Positions 25,901 to 37,900 of a stretch of 64,000 nucleotides of DNA are shown one piece after another. Every line of letters starts with the position of its first letter. The stretch's first letter is position 1. The stretch spans positions 104,441,338-104,505,337 of the forward strand of contig CM056744.1 of the NCBI GenBank assembly GCA_029851415.1. The letters run 5' to 3'. Both the position numbers and the translations under genes were made by a program. Under the pieces are notes generated by a model, which did no database searches, was not told where the DNA came from, and saw only the letters and a list, made by a program, of their open reading frames with translations. The DNA is from Eretmocerus hayati. Its lineage: Eukaryota; Arthropoda; Insecta; Hymenoptera; Aphelinidae.

Positions 25901-28900
25901 GTAAAAATTTTGCAATTCGCACAGCGCAGCGCGCGCGCGAGAATTTTTCTCGCGGGCGTAAAATAAATATTGATTTTTTGTGGCGACCACGGAAATCGTC
26001 TGCTGAGCATTGTTTTGATCAAGCTGCATAACCCCCCACCACGTGCTCTGCCTAACACTAGATATATTTTAGTGTTTACCAGCCTGGTGATATGAATCCA
26101 AAAATCACACGTATACCCTTAAGCTTCTGTGAGTCTTGAAATCAAAAATTAATGTTTCACTGAAACAGCTCTTAAGTGTGATGTAATTTTGTTGAGATGC
26201 GAGTTGATGTGTTGATACGCAATATGCATGTATCAATCACCTATTGTATGCAATATGACTTTATGAGGTGAAACCAAAATATGATTTTGCGAGAGTATTT
26301 AGATCACTTTCAACATCATGTCTCCCTTCCTCAGAACTCGCGTCAATTTGGAATATGATGCTTGAGTATTGAACTACACATCAACCAACTAATAATTCAT
26401 GTACCATTCTCGCACAAATCTTAGGTAAATCAATAATTTTTCTCCCGAAGCTGACTGAATCACCGGAGATATCCGCTGACTCTCTGGATTCATTGATCCA
26501 CCTAAAATTAGTTCAGTCGGCTGATATGCAGCTTAATACTGAAGCATCATAGTTTGAATTCTGAGGGAAGAAGGCATGATTTTAGAAGTTATCAAAATGC
26601 TCCAGTAAAATCATATTTTGGTTTTACCTAGTAAAATCATATTGCACAAAAGGTGATTAATACATGCATATTGCGTATCAACACATCAATCTGCACCTCA
26701 ACAAAATTACATCACACTTAAGAGCCGTTTCAGTAAAAAATTAATTTTTGATTTTAAGACTCACAGAAGCTTAAGGGTATACGTGTGATTTTTGGATTCA
26801 TATCACTAGGCTGGTAAACACTAAAATATATCTAGTGTTAGGTAGAGCACGTAGTGGGGGGTTATGCAGCTTGATAAAAACAATGATCAGCAGACTATTT
26901 CCGTGGTCACCACACAAAATCAATAATCATTTTAGACCCGCGAAAAAAATTCTCGCGTGCGCGCTGCGCTGTGCGAATTGCAAAATTTTTACTTCAATAG
27001 GTACCCTGGGTGTGCGAGAAGTTTCAAAGTGTGCGTGAATATTAACTTCTCGCACTCGTTTGGCAACTTGTGCGGAAATTGACCTTCTCGCACTTGTTGC
27101 GTAATATACTATTTCAACTCAAGAACTACCAATATCAATAAAAATCTCGGTGGAGAAATCATCCCCTGATTTTTGGCATACGTTCAAGAATACAGCTTCA
27201 TGACTTTTTGCTTAAAATGCGAACACAGGCATGGCTCGCATATGCTTCCATCTGAGTCATTGTGCACCAATCTGGGTGGATTCACTCCCCCAAAATACCT
27301 CAAATATGTGTAAGAATTTCCGGAGGCGAGTCTCGAGTCAGAAGCGAGCTGGAGGTTCAAACCATCAGGTCCAAAATGGCCATTATTTCGTCCATTTTGG
27401 GGTAGGCGCCGTATGCCTGCCCACAAACGAGACGAGTGGCTAGAATGAGAATACGAACATGGTGTTCCGACTCAGAATGACCACCTAAACTTGATTCTGG
27501 GGCCAATTAAGCCCTGAATTATCGTCATTTTGCAGTAAAGGAGCAAAGCCTGTGATTACGGAGTTTAACGCCGTTCAAGGATTGAATAATATCTTAGGCA
27601 AAAATTGACCCCGGAATCGTGTTTAGATGGTTATTCTGATTCAGAAAAAAACATGTCTAGCAACTCGTCTCAATTGTGAGCAGGAACACGGGGAATCGAG
27701 CTCTCGCTCGCCTGCCCCAAAATAGACGAAATAATGGACATTTTGGACCTGATGGTTTGAACCTCCAGCTCGCTTCTGACTCGAGACTCGCCTCCGGAAA
27801 TTCTTACACATATTTGGGGTATTTTGGGGGAGTGAATCCACCCAGATTGGTGCACAATGACTCAGATAAAAGCATATGCGAGCGATGCCTATGTTGGCAT
27901 TTTAAGCAAAAAGTCATAAAACTGTATTTTTGAACGTATGCCACAAATCAGGGGATGATTTCTCCACCGAGATTTTTGTTGATATTGGTAGTTCTTGTGT
28001 TGAAAAACATATTTGCATAGTTTTAAAGTCGAAAATAAAAAAAAAACGGTCTAGGCAAATTGAGCTCAAAGTTTGGCATTTTTACAAAACTGCTTAACTT
28101 GTATTGGCTATAGCTTCTATAAAAAGTATGATGATCGACTTTCACCGGTGGTTAAATTGTAGGTTTCTCCAAGATCTTCAAAATGACTACTTGTAAAAGT
28201 CGATTATCACATATTTAGTAGGAGCTAGATCACTTGGAAGAAGACCTAAAAATTGCTAAAATCTGCTCACAGCAAATAGCTCCTACCAATCGTTGGACTC
28301 ATTATTCGGTGACGAACAATTTTTCCTCAAAAGAACTAGTCCTTACAGAGAAAATGGGCCCAAGTACGTCCCAAAAGATTGAGTCTAGTCGGAGCTATGA
28401 CTTTCTGTGAATAGGCTAAGAAGGACAAGGTCCCTAGGACCCATTGAAGGGTTAAAAAACCTCTGAAATTTTTTTTTTTCGTACTATTTGAGCATAGTAC
28501 TGAAGAAGAATAATTTTTTGGGATTTTTTCCCGACCTCCCTGGTGACGGCTCTGGCCGAAATGCTCCGAAATAACTCGACCACATTATTATGATTCTATT
28601 CGATATTGCAAAAGTATAACAAAGTATCTTACGTAATATTTTTGAGAATTGAAGAGTAATTATCAAAGTGCGCTGATTTTTTGAAAGACTTCCTTTAATT
28701 TCTTATAGCAATCGTGGCTTATGTCTGATATAGGTGATTTTCAATAGAGGAAAATTGAAATGTTCAACTTTTTCAAGACTTCACCACCCTTCTCGTAGGA
28801 TTTTTTACAAGAGTAATAACTAGATGGAATGTATTGAAAGAGCTGCAGGAAATCTTGACAATAGTGTTGACTATTCAAAAGTATTTGGAGCTATCAAAAC

Positions 28901-31900
28901 TCTACCGCGATCAAAGATGATTCCACGAGAAATGGGTCTCGTACTCCGCGTTTCGTGATAACTTTTCATTTAACGGCTCGAAGTATGAACATCTACCGAA
29001 GTCAAAAAGTTTGAAATCTTCCTACAACACATATAGAACTTGGCGTCTTGTCGATCTTGAAGGACAGAATGCCCTTCAACTCAGAATTTCTTTTAATAGA
29101 TTTCAATCAAAGTCAAGATAAATCGAAAAATGATTGAAATTCGACCAAGTAACACAAAAAGCTCCGATCTATCATTGAAAGAAATTCTGCATTTTCAAAA
29201 AATGAACTATTTTCGGCTCACTCGAATCATAACTCAATGCACCTGAAGTACCTGATGAATATTGTTTTGTAAGAGTGTTGTTATTATTTTTTGCCTACGG
29301 GCGAATAAAGGATTCATTCATTCATTCATTCATGCTATTAGTCATAGAATAAGCTAAAATATGTTGAAGTATATTCAAGTATCCTTGAGTGTCTCCACCC
29401 AAGAGAAATAGGTTGAGAAGGAGAATTCAATATCCACTTTGCTTGAGACACACTAAATTTCCTATCAAAATATCAATCTCGCATTACTCAAGGGAATGAG
29501 CAGGAAAAATTGACTTGAAAATGAAAATGCCATCTATGCAATTCATGCAATCCTTAAGAAGGGACCTCGGGAGGGACCCTATTTGCAATTTTCATCGCTC
29601 ACTTTTCCTTTTCAATTACCCGGGGCATTTTTTGTGAAAAATCAAGGTGTTTCCAAGATTCAACTAAAGTCTCGTGGGATCGAGTTTTTATGCAAATAAT
29701 CTACGTTGGCGAGAGAAGTTTTCCGTTGTATAACAAATCTTGATCTATTCTACTGTACTTCATGCTATCGCATATTTGAGTTTATGCAGGAAAAAATAGA
29801 CTTGGATATAATACAAACTTGGTCTGTACAATAAGAAACCTTTCTCTCAATGGGGAGGGCAGAAACTTGGCCTTGAATGTGATCCCACTCAATGGAACAC
29901 TTGATACAAGGCCAAACCATGATAATAGAAACGTTAGAGGGTTGAAGATTGCCTTGTATCAATCATCACGTGATGAACACAATACTTAATCGATACAGAA
30001 TTACTGGGGAATTCAAGAATCCCATGTATGTCCTGCAAGCAACGCTGGGCTGTCAGTGTGTGGGTGCACAATTTTGATGGAGGTTTCCATTTTCTCGCAA
30101 AGCTGTATGAAGAATTAATGTTGAGAGTCATTGATTCAATTTTTTTTCTGAATTACGTGTTTGCCTTGATTTCTTGTCAAAGATTTCAAAATTTGATGAT
30201 GGCAGAGAATTGCATGTCAAAGCAATTTTCTACGTCCGCAAGAGTTGAGATCAATTAGAAGTGGCTTCCGAGTCCTGTTTCTCATCGTTTCCCAATTTCA
30301 TAACGTACAGAATTGGGATTTTTGTAGTAAATCCTAAGGTAAGTGTATAACAACATGCCCCATATGCCGATATCAAAAGTGGACACTCTTTATATTATAT
30401 CTATTATGTTGAATTGTGAGGGTTTGGACCGACCCCAAATGATTCCTGCGTGTTTCCAGAAAAATTGAAGTGAGTTTTGCCTTCAAAACTTTTGCACATC
30501 TTGGAAATTGCCAAGGGAATCGCCCGATTAATGTCAACATATACCTCATTGCATGCGATTTCTCGTTCCAAGATCTTTGAGATCCGCTTCTTAGAGTTGC
30601 AAAACTTTGATCTATGGAGCCCTTTCATGTATAAGATACGGTGATCAGTTGTAATACATGGAAGGCCAACTTTCGCATTGAGGAGTACCCAACATGCCCT
30701 CCATGTGGTGATCTCGAAGAGGGGTGTGCACTGGAGTGGGCCGAAGAATGAGAATTTTTCCAAATCGTTACGCTTGGGGTCCCATTTTTGTCATTTCGTG
30801 TGTAGTGATGCTCATTTTTTCTGGACGCTGAGAAATGAGGTCTTGTGGTGGAACCGGCGCCCTGTCGATCTTTCAAAAATGAAGTAGGAAGTGCGGTTCT
30901 ACACTGTAAAAAGATTTTTCAAAAAACCCCATCCAACTGGCTCAAATTTCGACCAATTGGTAGAATATTCAACCAAGTGGTTGAACCGTCCATGTCAAAT
31001 TCAAACGGTTTCTGCAACTATTTTTTTAAAATCCCCATACCATTTGTTTTCGATGTGGGGTACCAGAATAAGATATTCCCCATAGTTTGTAGATCCGAAA
31101 ATTTTTTTTGTCACAGATAGGCTTACAAGAGTGGTTATACCTAGAAATCAAAAATTGAGACTATCCTGCCGTGTTTGGCTCGTAACTTTTGATTGCTTCG
31201 ACCAATTTAGATTTCCCAAAGAACATTTTAAAGGTGACTTCAAAACCTATCGATTGATCCTTAGCAAAATCTCTCCTAGTTGTTTTTTGGATAGCTGGTA
31301 GGTAAAATACTCGAAAATCACGGATTGGCGTATAACTTTTTTGACGTATATTTTAATTATTTTATTCCATTTTTTCCGATTCCTCCAGTGATGAACTACG
31401 TGTATGACAATGCGTTTTACCTCGTTCAACTCCCTCGGAGAACCTCGCAACTTATACCATAGTGTTCGCGAGACTGTTTCATCTCAAGAGTGACTGTATT
31501 TTTTTTGTAAGAGTATTTTTTTTAGTATAACAGATGCTCAGATTCGTAGAAATTCATTTCGAAAGCAAATTCACATTCAATAATTAGCATCTCCTGCGCA
31601 TGCATTATTCTCTACGTCTTTGAAAGTATCTTCAATCGATAGCTCGTCCAATTTCTTTCAAAAAAATATCTTGACAAATTCAATTTCATGCAGTAGAACC
31701 GGAGCTACAGCTGTTGAAATAAAAAGAAATGTCTGAGGTATCAAATCCGTGAGCCTGGAGGAAGATTGTCGGAAAGATTGTCTCGCCTGCCGTTTGAAGC
31801 GTGTATTTCCGCTTCTACTCCATCAAATCGACTTCACCAAGGTGTCATTTTGAAGGAAATCGAGTCAGCTACCGATTCAAATCAATTTTGAATGCTCCAA

Positions 31901-34900
31901 AGTCATTTGCATGCCCGAGAAATTGGAATCTAACAAATCGTTGCCAACAATTCTTTCCGACTCTGATCAGATGATTGTGAAGTTTCTGCGCATGCAAATG
32001 ACTTTGGAGTTTCAAAACTAAACCGAGTCGGTAGCTGACTCAATTTCCTTTAAAATGGCTCCTTGGTGAAGTCGATTTGATGGAGTAGAAGCTGAAACAC
32101 ACGCTTCAACCGGCAGGCGAGACCGACAATCTATCTCCAGGCTCACGGATTTGATACCTCAGACATTTCTTTTTATTTAAACAGCTGTAGCTCCGGTTCT
32201 ACAGCATGCAATTGACTTCAGCAAGAGGTTTTTTTTTAAGGAAATTGAACCAGCTATCAATCTAAAATGCTTTGAAAGACGTAGAGAATGATGCATGCGC
32301 AGGAGATGCTAATTATTGAATGTAAATTTGCTTTCGAAATGAATTTCTACGAATCTGAGCATCTGTTATACTAAAAAAAAAAATCAGAACAGTCATTTTT
32401 GAGGTAAAACAGTCTCGCGAACACTATGGGATAAGTTGCGAGGTTCTCCGAGGGAGTTAAACGAGGTAAAAACGCATTTTTTGAGTTTTTAAGATTTTTT
32501 TCGCACTAGAAGAGCTCTAGGAGGCTCCAAAAGTAAAAAATAATGACTGAAAATTGTCATACACGTAGTTCATCACTGGAGGAATCGGAAGAGAATGGAA
32601 TAAAAAAAGTTAAAATATACGTCAAAAAGTTATACGCCAATCCGTGATTTTTGAGTATTTTACCTACCAGCTGTCCAAAAAACAACTCGGAGAGATTTTG
32701 CTAGTGATCAATCGATAGATTTTGAAGTCACCTTCCAGTTTTCTTTTTGGGAAATCCAAATTGGTAGAAGCAATCAAAAGTTACGATCAAAATACTTTAG
32801 GATAGTCTCAATTCTTGATTTTCGGTGAAATCACTCTTGTAGGCCTATCTGGGACAAAAAAATTCTTTGGACCTACAAACTATGGGGAATATCTCATTTT
32901 GGTACCCCACATCGAAAAAAATGGTATGGGAGTTTTAAAAAAATTGTTGCAGAAATCGTTTGAATTTGACATGGACGTACTCATATGCGGACCGTGGAAT
33001 AGATACTTAGGTGGTGGTCTCCGGGCAACATTTTTGGCCGAGAAAAACAAATTTTCTCATGTTCCCTTATTAACAAATAGAAAAAATCATTAGCGGTAGC
33101 CGCGCGAGCTTCTTTGGTTTGAAATCCAATTAAGGTTAACGTTTCGGCGATTCCGTATCCGGGTTGGGGACCACCCGACTGCAAGGGACTGCCATGCTTA
33201 GTTCATCCAAAAATTCGCCGACTCTCTTATTTTGGGTAGAATACGGGACCCATGAGATTAGTAGATAGTGGTACACGGAAAACATTTTTGGTCCAGAAAA
33301 ATAATTTTTTCTTGTTTTTTCATCAACGAATAGAAATAATCATCAGCTCCGGCCGCGCGAGCAATTTCGAGAAAAAATTCAGGTTAACACGTTCGCTGCG
33401 ACGGCAAAAATCGTAGTTCTTTCTCTGTATGCGGTCCTAGAATTCCTGCAATTTTTTTCAAATCTCGTATTTCAGCCCATCCGGGCTGGAAAAGTGATAC
33501 TTTGCTTTGCGCCAGAGGTTGAAATTTGTTAATCCAAGCTCAGTGATGTAGAAACTTAAATGATAATCAATCATCTCTGAGACTGCACTATCAAGATCTA
33601 ATATTGAATCGAGACTAAACTTTGTCCCCGTCAATATTGTGCAATCACAGAATTGAGCGAGCTGAGTTGACAGAAATACATAAGTTAACGTGTAATAGAC
33701 GCTTCTTGCTTTGATATAACACAGGAAAAAGGATTCTCTCACTTCACCAGTGAGTTTCAATCGTCCATCCCTACGCAAGAGGGTTTTATATTTTATGAAA
33801 AATTACATTACTCCACACACTGGGAAGAAATATGACGGATTTCGGTTTCCTCATTTGCGGAGGACATTTATGAAAGGAATACCCTGGAAAATATAATTTT
33901 TAAAACCCCACACGAATTCTCATGACTTTTTTCAAACTTTCTACGAAAGCATGATACTTCATTAAATGATCCAAATTCTACATCTTTTTACAGGTATAAT
34001 ATGTATTTGGATAACATGCCTCTCGAAGGAATTGAGCCATTAAATGACGTACTCATCGAAGCTCTACTGATCCAAGTAAGACCAGAATTGAAAAGACAAG
34101 GATCTTACGAAAGCAAAATCAGGACTGTGCGTATATTGAAAGCAATATATTTCAAAAAGTCTCATAATTCGATACCAATTTTTAATAATAGACTGTTTGT
34201 GGTACAGGTTGTTCAAGAACTTCAAAGAAATCACAAAAAAGTATTGTGTGATCTCGAATGCCGTCGGCTGCTTCGCAATTTTTTTGCACTGCCTGCCGTT
34301 AGTAATTACGATGGCAGCTCTGATCTAAATCAAGTTTCATCACGAAACATCGTTACTGGAATGAAAAGTTTCGAGGTGACGCGGTATTTATGATTCTACA
34401 ACTTTTCTCATTAGATAAAAGCATTTTGAAAGATGATTTGAATTGTTGTTCAATTCACAATGAGTGATCGAACGATTTCACTCGATAAATAGTCATTTTT
34501 AATGAATTTTGAGAGGTTCTTGTTTTGTGAGATGTGTGAATTATTCTATTGAATTCAAAGAATAACTTGCGAATTCAATATTCAATCCTCTTGTAGGTAC
34601 GCTCATAAGAATGCTTTGGATTATTGAGCGATGCCATAATTTGATTGAAAGATACAGTTTTTGAGGACAACTTTCATTGCCGCGGGTGGCTTCTATATTT
34701 TTATATATTAATCAGTAAGACTTCCCAAATCATTTAATTGTATATTATCAATGATCAGTCATTGAATTCATCATGAAATTTTCCCCAGTATATTCAGTAA
34801 ATACTTTTCGTCTCATCTGCCAACAATTCTGTGCTATGTAGATGATGTAATAATCATATAGAAATGGCTTTGAAATCATTTTCCTTAGAACACAATATTC

Positions 34901-37900
34901 AAATTTTACCGCAGCCTTTTTGAGCAATATTTCTGCAATCCAACATGCATGTTAACTGGGTCACAGGAAGCATTGCATTTTTTGAAGTTGACTTGTGAAT
35001 TGAATTGATTTCAGATCAAAATCATGATCATGATTTTTATAGGATGAATTTGTCGTACTCGAATTATAGTATTCATTGTTTTTAAGAGTACTCCGAACAC
35101 CCTTTTTTACTCATGCTATAATTCTATGAAATTACTCCGTTGCTTCACTTCTACGATTTTCACGGTATGACTGAAAGAAAGGATGAATAATTTCTCATAA
35201 AAGTTATTAGTGCGTGATGAACATGGAGATCCCGAAATAATAGGATTAGCATAATTCTTCTCAAATTTTTCGAAGCCTTTCCTGAAATTGACTGATGTAT
35301 GTGATGTCTACTATCATGGGCATAACTCCAACAAAGTTTGAATCAAAATTAACGTGAATTCTTCAAAATCCAGATTTTATAGGTTTTTGCAAATTTTTCA
35401 GCCGAATCATCGTGTACACAATTATGATTCATGAATGACACTGTAAAGCAGAGTTTGGATTTATCTATTTCGAAAAAAGAATATCTCTTACCTGGACGTG
35501 TGTATGTTATTTCTGCATCGTTACACTCAACCTACATTTTCTTGATGCAGAAATTGTGTCAGTGACCGAGTGCTCATACATTCATTTCCACTTGGCGGCA
35601 CAGAGATAATATAACTTCCGAGTACGGATCTCGAGAATATTGCTTTTTTTTCTCTGGAGTAGAATATACATTTTTACACTTGACTCGCGTCAGGTGAAAT
35701 GAGTGATACATGCACATAGTACAGATAATGACCTTCTGAGAATTAATGAGTAAACGCTACTGATATCGTCAATCCTCTAAATTCTGAAACGATGTGAATA
35801 CTGTATTTTCCCAAAAATCAATTCTCTACCACCAGTAAAGATTTAACCCTGACTCGTTAAAGAAAAGTGGAACGCGGATTTGTTCAAATCTTGGTTAACA
35901 GACAAGAGAATCATGTTAGCTAAGTCAATCCTGACTCGAAAATTTGCTCCTTAGTGTGTGATAACTGTTCTTGAGACAGAAAAATCCAATACATTGTTAC
36001 AGTTGAAAATCATTGACAAAAAATGAGCTATCACTCCCTCACTAATACATTCAATTCACTCTTCTAGGAGGTCAGAGAATACGCAAGATGGAATACTTTA
36101 TATGTGCATCCTCAAGTTTTTGAAGCTATGCTAGTGATAGTCGAAGAATGTCATAAAGTGTCGAATATGACACTTTTTACATTAAAACATGGAAAACCAG
36201 TTACTCTTCAGGAATTCGAATCGCAACAGTTACACGTGACACATTCGGTTCTAACACACTTGAAAGAAAGATGGATTGGTAACATCATGCAAGCAATGAG
36301 AATGTGTTTGAGAGATATTGGAAAGGGCTGGTATGATTTGAAACAAAAGCGACATTATGTATATGACGTCATGAAACTCAGAAGACTCATCGATCTTGTT
36401 AAACAATGGATGCAGGTTATTACATTTTTTTGGAATATTGGAATTTTTAGAATTCTCAATCGCAAATATGGTACATTTACTGAGAGACGTGATATTAAAA
36501 TTTTCCGATTCTTGCGGTGGTTTTTTACCTATATCCTCAGGCCGACCTCGGTATGTGATAATGAAAGATTTAATCCGAACAGAACTCTCTGCCTGTTTCA
36601 GCACAAAAAGTTGCCACAGATATTAGAGCTGAAAATGAGCGTGGTGAAAGTCATTTGAATAATGTTCATTTGTTGTGGGTTTCAAAAAGTGAATTTGATA
36701 AGAATTTTCAATCATTCAAACGACAATATTGTATTTCGAGGTATAGCACATGCATTTGATTGCAGCGTTGTCGAGTTTTTAGAGTGATTTCGATTACAAC
36801 GTCTGAAAGAATGGATTGAAATCACACCTCGTTTTCTTCTTGATTACGAACGCAATTTTCCTCACCAAGGTAGTTTCAGTTGAAAAAATATTCAGTATAT
36901 TTTTTTCTAGAATCAAAACTTATGAAAGTTTGATATTTTAGCTCATCTGTCACATGGGTCTACAGCATTTCATAGTTTAGTATTCCAAAGGTTGAAATAC
37001 GTAAGAATTATAATTAAATGAAGAATACTTCATGGAAATGCAAAAATATTGGATATTTTGGATACTCCTGTCAAGAATGACACTTGACAAAAAAATCCCA
37101 TCATATCCTACATCAATCCTTTGCTAATGTATCGCGGACATTTCCCTTCTTTCAAATACTTGTTAATTGTTCCAAGATAGCGGTATTATTCACGATTATC
37201 AGTATAATGTCTGATTGACACCGGCCAACATTTCAGAAAAAAAAAGAATTTAACAAAAGACCGGTCTAGTTGGTCCTAGGTAAAAATCCTTGATGAATCT
37301 GGAAATGCCACCCGCTTGGCCTCACCAAGTCACAATGTCGAGATTTAGACACGAAAATCTATTTTCCTAGAGATACTGGAGATTTGACTCCAAAATGATC
37401 AAAATCAGCCAATTTTACGAACAAATACTGATCTATGGGAAAATATTTCCTTATACTCTTCGTAGAAGCCTAATACAAGTAACCTTGACTCTTCAGATTC
37501 TGATTGAGACTGACAATGGTACTTGTGATCGAATAATCCTGATAATAGTGATCGAGTACTCTTGGTGGTACCTAGAGTACTTAATCGTGACTACCCTCTT
37601 GAGTACTCGATCACGAGTGCCACCAAGATTACATGATCACAAGTACCATCGAGAGTACTTGATCATATAAGTGAAATTGAGAGTACTGGACTACAAGTAC
37701 TACCCGAAGTACTCGATCCCTGGTATCACCCTGAGTATTCAATCACGAGTATTCAGGAGTACTTGATCACGAGTGCCATCCGAATCAATCGATCACTTAC
37801 ACCACCCTGAGAACTCGATCAGAGCACCACTCACAGTACTTGATCACTAGGATCAGGATTACTTGATCACGAGTAGCTCCTTCAGTACTCAATCACGAGT

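Noticed and set aside
27184..27933. Similar frames repeated on both strands in the 27-28 kb region
   Set aside because: Explained by the C/C' inverted arms of the nested foldback; no protein motif.
30404..30763. 119-codon minus-strand frame in the dynein intron
   Set aside because: No recognisable domain, no splice partners; open frames of this size are expected by chance in 64 kb.
33458..33778. 106-codon minus-strand frame just upstream of dynein exon C
   Set aside because: No motif and no supporting context.
36416..36658. Continuation of dynein exon E in two overlapping open frames, one with a dynein-like helix pattern
   Set aside because: Neither frame splices in phase with exon E, and the aligned residues are supplied exactly by the exon at 39,949-40,164.
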